Of a stretch of 64,000 nucleotides of DNA, positions 26,830 to 34,777 are shown in pieces (the stretch's first letter is position 1; each line of letters opens with the position of its first letter). The notes beneath the pieces are model-generated. The model had not been told where the DNA came from, did no database searches, and saw nothing but the letters and a program-made list of their open reading frames with translations. The translations under genes and the position numbers were made by a program. The stretch is taken from assembly GCF_900104025.1 (NCBI RefSeq), contig NZ_FNIQ01000003.1, positions 744,001 to 808,000 of the forward strand, written 5' to 3'. The DNA is from Geodermatophilus sp. DSM 45219 (GTDB lineage: Bacteria > Actinomycetota > Actinomycetes > Mycobacteriales > Geodermatophilaceae).

Positions 26830-26902
26830 AGGCTCGCCGCGAGCCTGCGAGCGGTGAGGAGGACGGGGTCCTCTTACGAGGCGTGAGGAGGACGGGGTCC
26901 TC
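26830..26902 (-). repeat. Tandem 20-bp direct repeats forming hairpins between ACP and aromatase genes
   Basis: The 20-base unit GTGAGGAGGACGGGGTCCTC occurs at 26854-26873 and 26883-26902 (29-base period). Each contains the self-complementary GAGGAC-GGG-GTCCTC. A third hairpin, AGGCTCG/CGAGCCT, is at 26830-26846. They follow the ACP stop directly. They may attenuate transcription, protect the ACP mRNA 3' end or adjust subunit ratios; no experiment is implied. Confidence 0.65.
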
Positions 26903-26904
26903 GT

Positions 26905-27165
26905 TCAGGCCATCCCGGCGGACCGCTGGTGGGCGTCGACCTGCTCGACGATCTCGCCGAGCGTGTAGCGGTCGGGGCTGTCGTCGGGCATCTCGGTGCC
27001 GAAGCGGTCCTGCAGCTCGGTCTGCATGGACAGGAAGGCCAGCGAGTCCAGGCCGATGTCGCAGAAGCGCGCCTCCGGGTCGGTCGTGTGCGACGTCGTC
27101 GGCAGGCCGGCCTTCTCGGAGAGCAGGGTCATGAGGTCGCTGAGAGTGAAGGTCGTGTCGGGCAC
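26905..27165 (-). CDS. Type II PKS acyl carrier protein
   Basis: An 86-residue ACP. Ser41 in DIGLDSLAF is the phosphopantetheine attachment site, and the protein is acidic and helical as expected. It carries malonyl and growing poly-ketone chains between KS/CLF and cyclases. The GTG start at 27165 lies 37 bases inside the end of accC, with GGAAGG upstream. In most type II clusters the ACP follows the CLF; here it instead closes the carboxylase block and is separated from the other PKS genes by hairpins. Confidence 0.93.
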   Translation of the reverse strand: MPDTTFTLSDLMTLLSEKAGLPTTSHTTDPEARFCDIGLDSLAFLSMQTELQDRFGTEMPDDSPDRYTLGEIVEQVDAHQRSAGMA

Positions 27166-28652
27166 GGTGTCGGTCCTTCCGGGAGGGGTGGAACGTCCGG
27201 CCGCGGGTCCGCGGCCGGGGTCTGGACGAGGGAGAGCGGCCCGCGGGCGGGCGCCGGGAGGCCGGGGGCCGGGTTGTCGGCCAGCGACCGGGCGCGGGCG
27301 AGGACCTCGGGCAGCTGCCGGTCGAGGAACTGCACGTCGTGCCGGTCGGCGGTGACGTCGGGGTCGCGGAGCAGGGCGCGGTGCAGGGCGACGGTGGTGT
27401 GCACGCCGGGGCCCTCGACCCGCAGCTCGGCCAGGGCGCGGTCCATCCGGCGGATCGCCTGTTCCCGGTCGGGGGCCCAGACGACCAGCTTGCCCAGCAG
27501 CGAGTCGTAGTCCGGGCTCACCGTGTCGCCCTGCCGGTAGCCGGTGTCGAACCGGGTCCACGGCCCGTCGGGGGCCTGCAGCACGTCCAGCCGGCCGGGT
27601 GCGGGGGCGAAGCCCCGGGTGGGGTCCTCGGCGTTGATCCGGCACTCGATGGCCGCACCGCGGGGGACGACGTCGGACTGCTCCAGGTGCAGCCGCCGGC
27701 CGGCCGCGACGAGGATCTGCTCGCGGACCAGGTCCACGCCGGTGAGCAGCTCGGTGACGGGGTGTTCCACCTGGATCCGGGCGTTCATCTCCATGAAGTA
27801 GGCCGACCCGGACCCGTCGACCAGGAACTCCATCGTCCCGGCGCCGGTGTAGCCGACCGACAGCGCGCCGTGGACCGCCAGCCGGCCGAGCTCGGTGCGC
27901 TGCGCGGGGGACAGGTGCGCGGCCGGACCCTCCTCGAGCAGCTTCTGGTGCCGCCGCTGCAGCGAGCAGTCCCGCTCGCCGAGGGAGACGCCGTTGCCGT
28001 GGGTGTCGCAGAGGACCTGCACCTCCACGTGCCGCGCCCGCGGCAGGTGGCGCTCCAGGTAGACGGCCGGGTCCCGGAACACCGCCCGCGCGGTGGCCCG
28101 GGTGCTGGTGAAGGCCTCGGCCAGGTCCGCCGGCTCGCGGACGACGGTCATCCCGCGCCCGCCGCCCCCGGCGGCCGCCTTGATGATCAGCGGGTAGCCG
28201 ATCCGCGCGGCGACCTCGCGGGCCTCGTCGGCGGTGCCGACCGGCTCGACGACGCCGGGCAGCAGCGGCAGCCCGGCGTCGGCCATGAGCCGCCGCGCGG
28301 TGGCCTTGTTGCCCATCAGCTGCATGACCGCCGGCGGTGGGCCGACGAAGGTGAGCCCCTCCGCCGCGCAGATCTCGGCGAAGTCGGGGTCCTCGGAGAG
28401 GAACCCGTAGCCCGGGTGGACCGCGTCGGCGCCGGTGCGCAGGGCGGCCTCCACGATCGCGGCCACGTTGAGGTAGCTGCGCCGCGGCGCGGCGGGCCCG
28501 ATGTGCACGGCCTCGTCGGCCAGGTCGACGACGGCGGAGTTCCGGTCGGACGTCGAGTAGACGGCGACCACCTCGATGCCCAGCTCGCGGCAGGCCCGGG
28601 CGACCCGGACGGCGATCTCGCCGCGGTTGGCGACGAGCATGCGGCCGATCAC
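27129..28652 (-). CDS. accC: Acetyl-CoA carboxylase biotin carboxylase subunit
   Basis: A 507-residue biotin carboxylase: N-terminal domain (MLVANRGEIAVRVARACRELG), ATP-grasp (AAAGGGGRGMTVV, the Gly-rich lid; MEMNARIQVEHPVTE with catalytic residues) and C-terminal domain ending in a Pro-rich tail. It carboxylates biotin on the BCCP encoded just upstream, using ATP and bicarbonate. GTG 28652 overlaps the BCCP stop; ATG 28640 is a close alternative. Being inside the PKS operon, it probably supplies malonyl-CoA specifically for the polyketide. Confidence 0.95.
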   Translation of the reverse strand: MIGRMLVANRGEIAVRVARACRELGIEVVAVYSTSDRNSAVVDLADEAVHIGPAAPRRSYLNVAAIVEAALRTGADAVHPGYGFLSEDPDFAEICAAEGLTFVGPPPAVMQLMGNKATARRLMADAGLPLLPGVVEPVGTADEAREVAARIGYPLIIKAAAGGGGRGMTVVREPADLAEAFTSTRATARAVFRDPAVYLERHLPRARHVEVQVLCDTHGNGVSLGERDCSLQRRHQKLLEEGPAAHLSPAQRTELGRLAVHGALSVGYTGAGTMEFLVDGSGSAYFMEMNARIQVEHPVTELLTGVDLVREQILVAAGRRLHLEQSDVVPRGAAIECRINAEDPTRGFAPAPGRLDVLQAPDGPWTRFDTGYRQGDTVSPDYDSLLGKLVVWAPDREQAIRRMDRALAELRVEGPGVHTTVALHRALLRDPDVTADRHDVQFLDRQLPEVLARARSLADNPAPGLPAPARGPLSLVQTPAADPRPDVPPLPEGPTPCPTRPSLSATS

Positions 28653-29164
28653 CGGGCCCGCCCCGTCGGCCGCAGCCGCATGAGCACCTGGTCGTACTCG
28701 ACCGACTCGGCGTCGGCGACGAGGAGCTCGGCGACCACCCCCGCCTCGTCGGCGACGATCGGGTTCATCAGCTTCATCGCCTCGACGATCCCGACGGTCT
28801 GGCCCGGCTCGACCTCGTCGCCGACGTGCACGAACGGGTCGGCACCGGGGGACGGCGCCGCGTAGAAGGTGCCGACCAGGGGGGACCGGACGGCGCCCGC
28901 CGGCTCCGCCGCCTCGGCGGTCCCCGGCACCGGGGCCAGGGGCACGGCGGACCCGGGTGCCGCGGTGTCGGCGGCCCACTCCACCTCGATGGTGCGGTCG
29001 CCGCTGCGCACGGTGATCCGGCGCAGCCCACCGGGCAGGTCGCGGGCCAGGGCGACGACCTCGGCCCGCAGGTCCCGGGCGGCCTCGTCCGGCTCCGTCG
29101 CGGACCCGGAGGTCTGTGCTGTGGCGCTCATGCGCGGGGACAGCTCGCTGGCGGACACGGTCAC
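28649..29164 (-). CDS. accB: Biotin carboxyl carrier protein
   Basis: A 171-residue BCCP with a C-terminal biotinyl domain (about 92-170). The modified Lys131 lies in VEAMKLMNP. The N-terminal half (RDLPGGLRRITVRSGDRTIEVEW) and the Ala/Pro-rich hinge are usual for bacterial AccB. GTG 29164 overlaps the AccDA stop and the gene's own stop overlaps accC, so carboxyltransferase, carrier and carboxylase are made together. The C-terminal extension after the biotin motif is normal. Confidence 0.95.
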   Translation of the reverse strand: MTVSASELSPRMSATAQTSGSATEPDEAARDLRAEVVALARDLPGGLRRITVRSGDRTIEVEWAADTAAPGSAVPLAPVPGTAEAAEPAGAVRSPLVGTFYAAPSPGADPFVHVGDEVEPGQTVGIVEAMKLMNPIVADEAGVVAELLVADAESVEYDQVLMRLRPTGRAR

Positions 29165-30873
29165 CCCTCCACCGGCTGCAGCGGGCGGCCGTCGTCGCTG
29201 CCGATGCGATCGAGCCGCCGGGAGCGGGTGTCCAGCAGGGTCGCGGCGTCCAGGCGGCAGACGTCGTCCAGCTCGCGGACGAGCGCCTGGCGCAGCAGGC
29301 GGGCGGCCGCGGCGGGGTCGGTGTGCGCGCCGCCCGGCGGTTCGGGCACCACCGAGGTGGCGATCCCCGAGGCCCGCAGGTGGGCCGCGCCCAGCCGCAT
29401 CGCGCGGGCGGCCGTCGGTGCGGCCAGCGCCGTCCGCCACAGGATGGCCGCGCAGCCCTCCGGGCTGATGACCGACAGGTAGGCGTTCTGCAGCACCAGC
29501 AGCCGGTCGGAGGTGCACAGCGCGAGCGCGCCGCCGCTGCCGCCCTCGCCGGTGACGACGGCGACCACCGGGACCCGCAGCCGGCTGCTGCGCATGATCG
29601 TCTCGGCGATGGCGTGCGACTGGCCGCGCTCCTCGGCCTCCGGTCCCGGATGCGCCCCGGGGGTGTCGACCAGCGTGACCACCGGGAACCCGAAGGCCTC
29701 GGCGTGGTCGAGCAGCCGGAGCACCTTGCGGTAGCCCTCCGGGTGCGGCATCCCGAAGTTGCGGGCCACCCGGTCGCGGACCGAGTGGCCCTTCTCGTGG
29801 CCGATGGCGACGACGGTGCGCCCGCCGATCGAGGCGATCCCGCCCACCACGGCGGCGTCGTCGGCGAAGGCCCGGTCGCCGTGCAGCTCGACGAAGTCGT
29901 CGAACGCGGTGCGCAGGTAGTCCAGGGTCGTCGGCCGGTCCACGACCCGCGCCCGCTGGACGACGTCCCACGGGTCGGCGTCCTCCTCGACCGCCGGCAG
30001 CTCGACGTCGCCGTCGTCCTCCGGCAGCTCGTCGGCCCGGACGCCGGCGCCGTGCAGGGCCAGCAGGCGGACCAGCAGCGGCCGCAGGTCGGCCCGGGTC
30101 TCCACCCGGTCGACCAGGCCGTGCGCGAGGAGGAACTCGGCGGTCTGGAAGTCGGCGGGCAGCTCGGCCCGGATGGTCTCCTGCACCACGCGCGGGCCGG
30201 CGAAGCCGACGTGCGCGCCGCGCTCGCCGACCAGCACCGAGGCGAGGGTGGCGAAGGAGGCCGAGACGCCCCCGTAGGTGGGGTCGGTCAGCACGGCGAC
30301 GCTGAGCAGCCCGGCCTCGCGGAGCCGGCCGAACGCCTCGCTGACGCGGGCCATCTGGAACAGCGAGAAGACGCCCTCCTGCATGCGCGCCCCGCCGCTG
30401 GCGCAGACGGTGACCAGGGGGAGGCCGCGATCGAGCGCCAGCTCCGCGGCCCCGCTCACCCGGCGACCGACCTCGACGCCCATGCTGCCGCCGAGGAAGG
30501 CGAAGTCCATGACCGCGACGACGGTCTCGGCCCCGCCGATCCGGGCGATGCCGACCACGACGGCCTCGGACTCGCCGGACCGGCGTGCCGCGTCGGCGAG
30601 CCGGTCGGGGTACTCGCGCAGGTCGGTGAAGGTCAGCGGGTCCGGCGCGCCCGGCTGGAACGCGACCTCGCTGAAGCTGCCCGGGTCGGTCAGCAGGACG
30701 ATGCGGGCCCGGGCGCTGAGCCGCAGGTGGTGGTCGCACTCGGGGCAGACGTGCAGGTTGCGGTCCAGCCGCTTGCGGTAGAGCAGCCACCCGCAGTCGG
30801 GGCAGCAGACCCAGCCGGCCTGCTCGAGGGCGCCGGGGGCGGGGGGTGCCGCGGTCGGCGAGGAACGTGTCAT
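29161..30873 (-). CDS. Fused acetyl-CoA carboxylase carboxyltransferase (AccD-AccA)
   Basis: A 570-residue fusion of the beta (AccD, about 1-285) and alpha (AccA, about 300-570) carboxyltransferase halves. The N-terminus has the AccD zinc ribbon (Cys24, Cys27, Cys43, Cys46). Crotonase-fold motifs follow: GGSMGVEVGRR and CASGGARMQEG in the first half, DTPGAHPGPEAEERGQ and TGEGGSGGALAL in the second. It transfers the carboxyl group from biotin to acetyl-CoA, giving malonyl-CoA. Such fusions occur in polyketide gene clusters. ATG 30873 has GGGAG upstream. Confidence 0.94.
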   Translation of the reverse strand: MTRSSPTAAPPAPGALEQAGWVCCPDCGWLLYRKRLDRNLHVCPECDHHLRLSARARIVLLTDPGSFSEVAFQPGAPDPLTFTDLREYPDRLADAARRSGESEAVVVGIARIGGAETVVAVMDFAFLGGSMGVEVGRRVSGAAELALDRGLPLVTVCASGGARMQEGVFSLFQMARVSEAFGRLREAGLLSVAVLTDPTYGGVSASFATLASVLVGERGAHVGFAGPRVVQETIRAELPADFQTAEFLLAHGLVDRVETRADLRPLLVRLLALHGAGVRADELPEDDGDVELPAVEEDADPWDVVQRARVVDRPTTLDYLRTAFDDFVELHGDRAFADDAAVVGGIASIGGRTVVAIGHEKGHSVRDRVARNFGMPHPEGYRKVLRLLDHAEAFGFPVVTLVDTPGAHPGPEAEERGQSHAIAETIMRSSRLRVPVVAVVTGEGGSGGALALCTSDRLLVLQNAYLSVISPEGCAAILWRTALAAPTAARAMRLGAAHLRASGIATSVVPEPPGGAHTDPAAAARLLRQALVRELDDVCRLDAATLLDTRSRRLDRIGSDDGRPLQPVEG

Positions 30874-30901
30874 GCCGGTCTCCCAGTCGCTCGGGACGGT
30901 C

Positions 30902-31228
30902 TCACTCGGGGGACGACGTCCAGTGGTAGAAGCGCCGGGCCATCGCGTCCTGCGGCGACCGCCAGCCGGGGTCGTAGGCCTCGATGTAGGGCCTCAGGTC
31001 CTCGCTCACGGCGCGGAAGGCCGGCAGGGTCTGGGCGACGCGCATCGCGTCGGCCGCCGGCCGGTCGAAGTCGATGAGGTGCACGTAGATGCCGTGGAAC
31101 TGGTACAGCGAGCGGGCCCGCACGCCGATCTCGTGGGGCATCGAGGTGGCGTCGTACTTGCCGAAGACGGCGGCCACGTCGTCCGCGTCGGTCGGGGCCA
31201 TCTTCGCGATGATCATCGTCTGGTGCAC
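30902..31228 (-). CDS. TcmI-family polyketide cyclase (single domain), first gene of the PKS operon
   Basis: A 108-residue ferredoxin-like cyclase: TMIIAKMAPTDADDVAAVFGKYD, then IYVHLIDFDRP and the C-terminal RPYIEAYDPGWRSPQDAMARRFYHW. This is the TcmI/WhiE ORFVII type that closes later rings of aromatic polyketides. It is the first gene of the 14-kb minus-strand operon and lies 28 bases before accDA. GTG 31228 has GGGAG five bases upstream; an internal ATG at residue 5 is possible. The tandem-domain protein at 17823-18665 is its paralogue at the other end of the cluster. Confidence 0.92.
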   Translation of the reverse strand: MHQTMIIAKMAPTDADDVAAVFGKYDATSMPHEIGVRARSLYQFHGIYVHLIDFDRPAADAMRVAQTLPAFRAVSEDLRPYIEAYDPGWRSPQDAMARRFYHWTSSPE

Positions 31229-31591
31229 GGGGTCTCCCAGCGTCGCTGCGGCCCGGGGGAGGGGCTCGGGATGCGACGACGCTAGGTCGGCGTCGGGCCA
31301 TTCGGCATCGGCCGCAGGGAGGGGCCGCGGGCGCGTCCCGGGGGGTGTGCCGGCTGCCCGACCGGGGGAGCGGGGACGCCGTCGCCACCTCCTCCCCGAG
31401 GCGCGGCAACCCTCCCCTGCCGGTGGAGGCCACCCCAGCCTGGAGGGGGAGCCGCCCTACCCGGGTATGAACTCGCCGGGTGTTCTGCGTCTGGCCCGCG
31501 CAAGGGTGTGGCGACCGGCACGGCCGGGGCCTAGCTTCCGGATCGACTGGGTGTCGCCCCACGGGGGCCGGACGGGAGCGGAGCTGACGCC
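31229..31591. promoter_or_regulatory. Divergent intergenic region between the PKS operon and response-regulator genes
   Basis: This 363-base stretch has no credible gene. It should hold the promoter for the 14-kb PKS operon (minus strand) and that of the regulator at 31592 (plus strand). A TAGCGT hexamer on the minus strand (plus-strand 31279-31284) and a TAGCTT near 31532 on the plus strand are the best -10 candidates. Neither has a strong -35 element, as expected if expression depends on an activator. Confidence 0.4.
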
Positions 31592-32305
31592 ATGGCCGGA
31601 CTGGACGAGGCCGTCCTCGTGTCCGAGGCCTCCGGTGTCGACCCGCCGGTCCGGGTGGTGATCTGCGACGACCACGAGGTGCTCCGGCACGGCCTGCGCG
31701 CGGTCCTGCGCCGCATCCCCGGCGTCGTCGTCGTGGCCGAGGCGAGCTGCGGCGGGGAGGTGCTGTCGCTGGCCGCCGCCGTCCACCCGGACGTGGTGCT
31801 GGTCGGCCTCGAGGGCGAGGGGCCGGACCTGCGGGACCTGGTGCGCGAGCTGACCCGGACCGGCATCCGGGTGCTGCTGCTCGGCGAGGCCGGGGACGGC
31901 AGCGACCTGGTCGAGGTGCTGCGGGCGGGGGCCAGCGGTTACGTGCACAGCACCGTCAGCTCGCAGCGGCTGGTCGACTGCGTGCGCGCGGTGGCACGCG
32001 GGGAGACCGTCCTCGACGCGGGCGTCACCGGGGAGCTGCTGCACCGGCTGGAGGAGGACACCGGGGATCCGGCCGACGACGGGCGGCGTGGTCCGCTGAC
32101 CGCCCGCCAGCAGACGGTGGCCGAGCTCGTGGCGCAGGGCCTGACCAACGCCGAGATCGCCGACCGGCTCCAGGTCAGCCGCGCCACCGTCAAGGGCCAC
32201 GTCACGGTGGCCCTGCGCCGGCTGGGGCTGCGGGACCGGACCCAGTTGGCGATCCACGTGCACCGGAACCCGCACCCCGGAGGGACGGGTCCGTCCCGGG
32301 AGTGA
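31592..32305 (+). CDS. NarL/LuxR-type response regulator with degenerate receiver
   Basis: The 237-residue protein has a receiver-like domain (about 20-140) and a LuxR helix-turn-helix (about 168-230; LTARQQTVAELVAQGLTNAEIADRLQVSRATVKGHV). The acidic pair Asp26-Asp27 remains. The phosphoacceptor Asp is replaced by Gly72 (HPDVVLVGLE instead of VVLLDL), and the usual Thr and Lys positions are also changed (LLLGEAG, GYVHSTV). It is therefore unlikely to be switched by phosphorylation and no histidine kinase is adjacent. Its position next to the PKS operon start suggests pathway control. Confidence 0.88.
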   Translation: MAGLDEAVLVSEASGVDPPVRVVICDDHEVLRHGLRAVLRRIPGVVVVAEASCGGEVLSLAAAVHPDVVLVGLEGEGPDLRDLVRELTRTGIRVLLLGEAGDGSDLVEVLRAGASGYVHSTVSSQRLVDCVRAVARGETVLDAGVTGELLHRLEEDTGDPADDGRRGPLTARQQTVAELVAQGLTNAEIADRLQVSRATVKGHVTVALRRLGLRDRTQLAIHVHRNPHPGGTGPSRE

Positions 32306-32363
32306 GCGCGTCGTTGCGGCGTGTCGGAGGAACCTGGGAGGAAGCTGGACGCGACCTGCGCAT

Positions 32364-32379
32364 GTCACGTTAGAGTCAC
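32364..32379 (+). promoter_or_regulatory. GTCAC-N6-GTCAC direct repeat upstream of the second regulator
   Basis: Two GTCAC pentamers start 11 bases apart (32364 and 32375) in an AT-richer patch, with TTAGAG and TACAGT beside them as possible -10 elements. The same repeat with the same period overlaps the promoter of the riboswitch-controlled transglycosylase at about 17080. The form resembles GlnR/MtrA-type sites. Binding by either regulator is inference. Confidence 0.45.
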
Positions 32380-32464
32380 TACAGTCCCGGAGGAGACGGG
32401 CTAGTGTCGCAACTGCCGGCTTGTCTGGTGGCGGCCTGAACGGGCCGGACACAGGGGGAACCAC

Positions 32465-33247
32465 ATGGACCAGGACGAGTCCGTCACGAGGTCGTGCGCG
32501 GCGCAGCCGCCGGGCCCCGCCGCGGTGGCGCCCGTGCCCGCGCAACGGTGCGGGGGTCCGGGTGAGCCCCACGCCGTCCGGCCGCCGACGACGCTGGTGT
32601 GCGTGCTGTTGTGCGAGGACTGCGAGGTCTTCCGCGTCGGGCTCCGGGTGGTGCTCGAGGCCCAGCCGGACATGGCGGTCGTCGCCGAGACCTCCCACCT
32701 GCCCGAGGCGCTGGAGGCGACCGGCGACGGGGGGACCGTGGTCGTCGTCGTCCGGCAGGGCCTGGTCGCCGGGGACGCGCTGCCGCTGCTGCGCGCCCTG
32801 TGCCGGCGCAACACCGCGGTGCTGGTGCTCGCCGAGCCGGGGCCCGGGTCCGAGCCGGAGCTCGTGGAGATCCTGCGGGCCGGCGTCCGGGGGTACCTGC
32901 CCCGGCGGTCGGGGGCGCAGCGGCTGGTCGACGGCGTCCGGGCGCTGTCGCGGCACGAGGCCGCGCTGGACTCCGTGGCCACCGGCCACCTGGTGCGCCA
33001 CCTGACGGCCGGGCCGCAGTCGCGGCCGGTGCCGGTGCGGCGTGCGCTCGACCGGCTGACCGACCGGCAGCGCGAGGTCGCCGAGCTGGTGGCGCAGGGG
33101 CTGAGCAACGAGGAGATCGCCCGCCGGCTGTTCCTCAGCCTGGCGACGGTGAAGAGCCACCTGACCGCGTCGATGCGGCGGCTCGACGTCCGCTCCCGGA
33201 CCGAGCTGGCCATCCTCGTCACCCGGGAGGGCCTGCCGGCGGCGTGA
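32465..33247 (+). CDS. LuxR-type regulator with degenerate receiver (paralogue of preceding gene)
   Basis: 260 residues: a disordered N-terminal 40 residues, a receiver-like domain (about 43-165) and a LuxR DNA-binding domain (about 190-250; LTDRQREVAELVAQGLSNEEIARRLFLSLATVKSHL). The strand that should carry the phosphoacceptor reads TVVVVVRQG with no Asp. The K-site region GYLPRRSG also lacks Lys. It shares layout and motifs with the regulator 160 bases upstream, so the two look like a tandem duplication. ATG 32465 has GGGGGAA upstream. A GTCAC direct repeat lies in its promoter region. Confidence 0.88.
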   Translation: MDQDESVTRSCAAQPPGPAAVAPVPAQRCGGPGEPHAVRPPTTLVCVLLCEDCEVFRVGLRVVLEAQPDMAVVAETSHLPEALEATGDGGTVVVVVRQGLVAGDALPLLRALCRRNTAVLVLAEPGPGSEPELVEILRAGVRGYLPRRSGAQRLVDGVRALSRHEAALDSVATGHLVRHLTAGPQSRPVPVRRALDRLTDRQREVAELVAQGLSNEEIARRLFLSLATVKSHLTASMRRLDVRSRTELAILVTREGLPAA

Positions 33248-33548
33248 GCCGGTGCGGTGCCGGTCCTGGTGGTACCGGTCCCGCGCCGGGCCGCCGCGGC
33301 ACGGTGCCCCTCCTGGGTCCCTGGTGCTGCGGCACGAGCAAGCCCGGCGATCCCCGCACCCTCGCGCTGTTGCCTCCGCCCACGCGCTGCTGCAACGGCG
33401 CGGGTGGGGGGGCAACAGCGCGAGAGTGGTCGGTCCTGGGGTTCGGTGGGGGTCGGTCGCCTGCAGGACGGTGCCGTCGCCGGTGTTCCGGGGAGGGCGG
33501 CGGCCGGCTCCGGCGTGACTGTGAGCCTCGTGACGGTGGCGGACCGGA
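33248..33548. other. Gene-free stretch between regulator and ene-reductase
   Basis: About 300 bases without a credible gene. The only clear structure is the long inverted repeat at 33361-33424, listed separately. The remainder is GC-rich with short repeats of the GTGCC/GGTCC kind. No strong promoter hexamers for the ene-reductase are evident. Confidence 0.4.
33361..33424. repeat. Perfect 14-bp inverted repeat with 36-bp spacer
   Basis: CTCGCGCTGTTGCC at 33361-33374 is exactly inverted at 33411-33424 (GGCAACAGCGCGAG). The loop contains a GCGGG/CCCGC-like secondary pairing. It follows the second LuxR-type gene and could be its terminator. In length and style it resembles the intergenic elements at 15975 and 54762. 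Confidence 0.65.
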
Positions 33549-34658
33549 ATGGGGCACCCCCGTCCCGGCGTCACACTCCCCGTGGACCTGTTCTCTCCTG
33601 TGACCCTGGGCGACATCGAGCTCGCCAACCGCGTCGTCATGGCCCCGCTCACCCGCATGCGCTCCGGCGCCTCCGGCGTCCCCGGGGACCTCGTCGTCGA
33701 GCACTACCGGCAGCGTGCGGGCCTCGGCATGATCATCACCGAGGGCACCTACCCGAACCACGAGGGCCAGGCCTTCGTCGGCCAGCCGGGCATCGTCACC
33801 GACGAGCAGGTCGAGGGCTGGCGCCGCGTGGCCGACGCCGTGCACGCCCGCGGCGGCAAGATCGTCCTGCAGGTCATGCACGGCGGCCGGGTGACCCACC
33901 CCGACGTCAACGGCGGCCGCCGCGTCGTCGCCCCGAGCGCGATCGCCATCGACGGCGCGGGGCACACCGAGAAGGGCAAGCAGCCCTACCCGGTGCCGCA
34001 CGCGCTGACCGTCGACGAGGCCCGCCAGACTCTGCAGGACTTCGTCTCCGCTTCCAAGCGCGCCATCGACGCCGGCCTGGACGGCGTGGAGATCCACGGC
34101 GCCAACGGCTACCTGCTGCACGAGTTCCTCTCCCCGGCGTCCAACCAGCGGACCGACGAGTACGGCGGCACCCCGGCGAACCGGGCGCGCTTCGTCGTGC
34201 AGGTCGTGCGGGCGGTGGCCGCGGCGGTCGGCGCCGGCAAGGTCGGCCTGCGGATCTCGCCGGAGCACGACATCCAGGACGCCTACGAGACCGACCGGGA
34301 CGACGTCCGCGCCACCTACGGCGCACTGGTCGACCAGCTGCGCCCGCTGGGCCTGGCCTACCTGTCGGTGCTGCACGCCGAGCCGGCCGGCGACCTGGTG
34401 CAGGAGCTGCGCGAGCGCTTCGGCGGGCACCTGGTCGCCAACAGCGGCTTCGGCTCGATCACCACGCGGGACGAGGCGGTGCGGCTGATCGAGGCCGCGC
34501 ACGCCGACGCCGTCGCCGTGGGCCGGGCCGCCATCGCCAACCCCGACCTGGTCGAGCGGTGGGCCGGCGAGCACCCGGAGAACGAGCCCAAGGCGCACCT
34601 GTTCTACGCGCCGGGCGCCGAGGGCTACACCGACTACCCGACGCTCAAGGCCGGCTGA
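33549..34658 (+). CDS. Old Yellow Enzyme-family alkene reductase
   Basis: A 369-residue FMN-dependent ene-reductase TIM barrel. Conserved blocks are LANRVVMAPLTRMRS, QVMHGGRVTHP, the active-site pair in EIHGANGYLLHEFLSP (His-x-x-Asn), SNQRTDEYGG and the phosphate-binding VANSGFGSITT. It reduces activated C=C bonds of enones, maleimides or nitro compounds with NADPH. ATG 33549 is used here; GTG 33582 gives the more usual short N-terminus (VDLFSPVTLG) and neither has a clear ribosome-binding site. It stands alone and converges on a MarR gene across a strong terminator. Confidence 0.93.
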   Translation: MGHPRPGVTLPVDLFSPVTLGDIELANRVVMAPLTRMRSGASGVPGDLVVEHYRQRAGLGMIITEGTYPNHEGQAFVGQPGIVTDEQVEGWRRVADAVHARGGKIVLQVMHGGRVTHPDVNGGRRVVAPSAIAIDGAGHTEKGKQPYPVPHALTVDEARQTLQDFVSASKRAIDAGLDGVEIHGANGYLLHEFLSPASNQRTDEYGGTPANRARFVVQVVRAVAAAVGAGKVGLRISPEHDIQDAYETDRDDVRATYGALVDQLRPLGLAYLSVLHAEPAGDLVQELRERFGGHLVANSGFGSITTRDEAVRLIEAAHADAVAVGRAAIANPDLVERWAGEHPENEPKAHLFYAPGAEGYTDYPTLKAG

Positions 34659-34717
34659 CCCGCCGGGCCCGAGGTGCCTTTTGCGCGCGAGAGGCGGTCC
34701 GCTCCCGGGCGCAGACA

Positions 34718-34758
34718 CGCTGAGGGCCCTCTCGATCCGATCGAGAGGGCCCTCAGCG
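34718..34758. terminator. Bidirectional terminator, near-perfect 20-bp hairpin
   Basis: A 20-base arm at 34718-34737 pairs with 34739-34758 (CGCTGAGGGCCCTCTCGATC and its complement) with almost no loop. It sits 59 bases after the ene-reductase stop and 19 bases before the end of the convergent MarR gene. It is the strongest hairpin in the window. Confidence 0.8.
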
Positions 34759-34777
34759 CGTGTTCGTCCCGCCGGGC

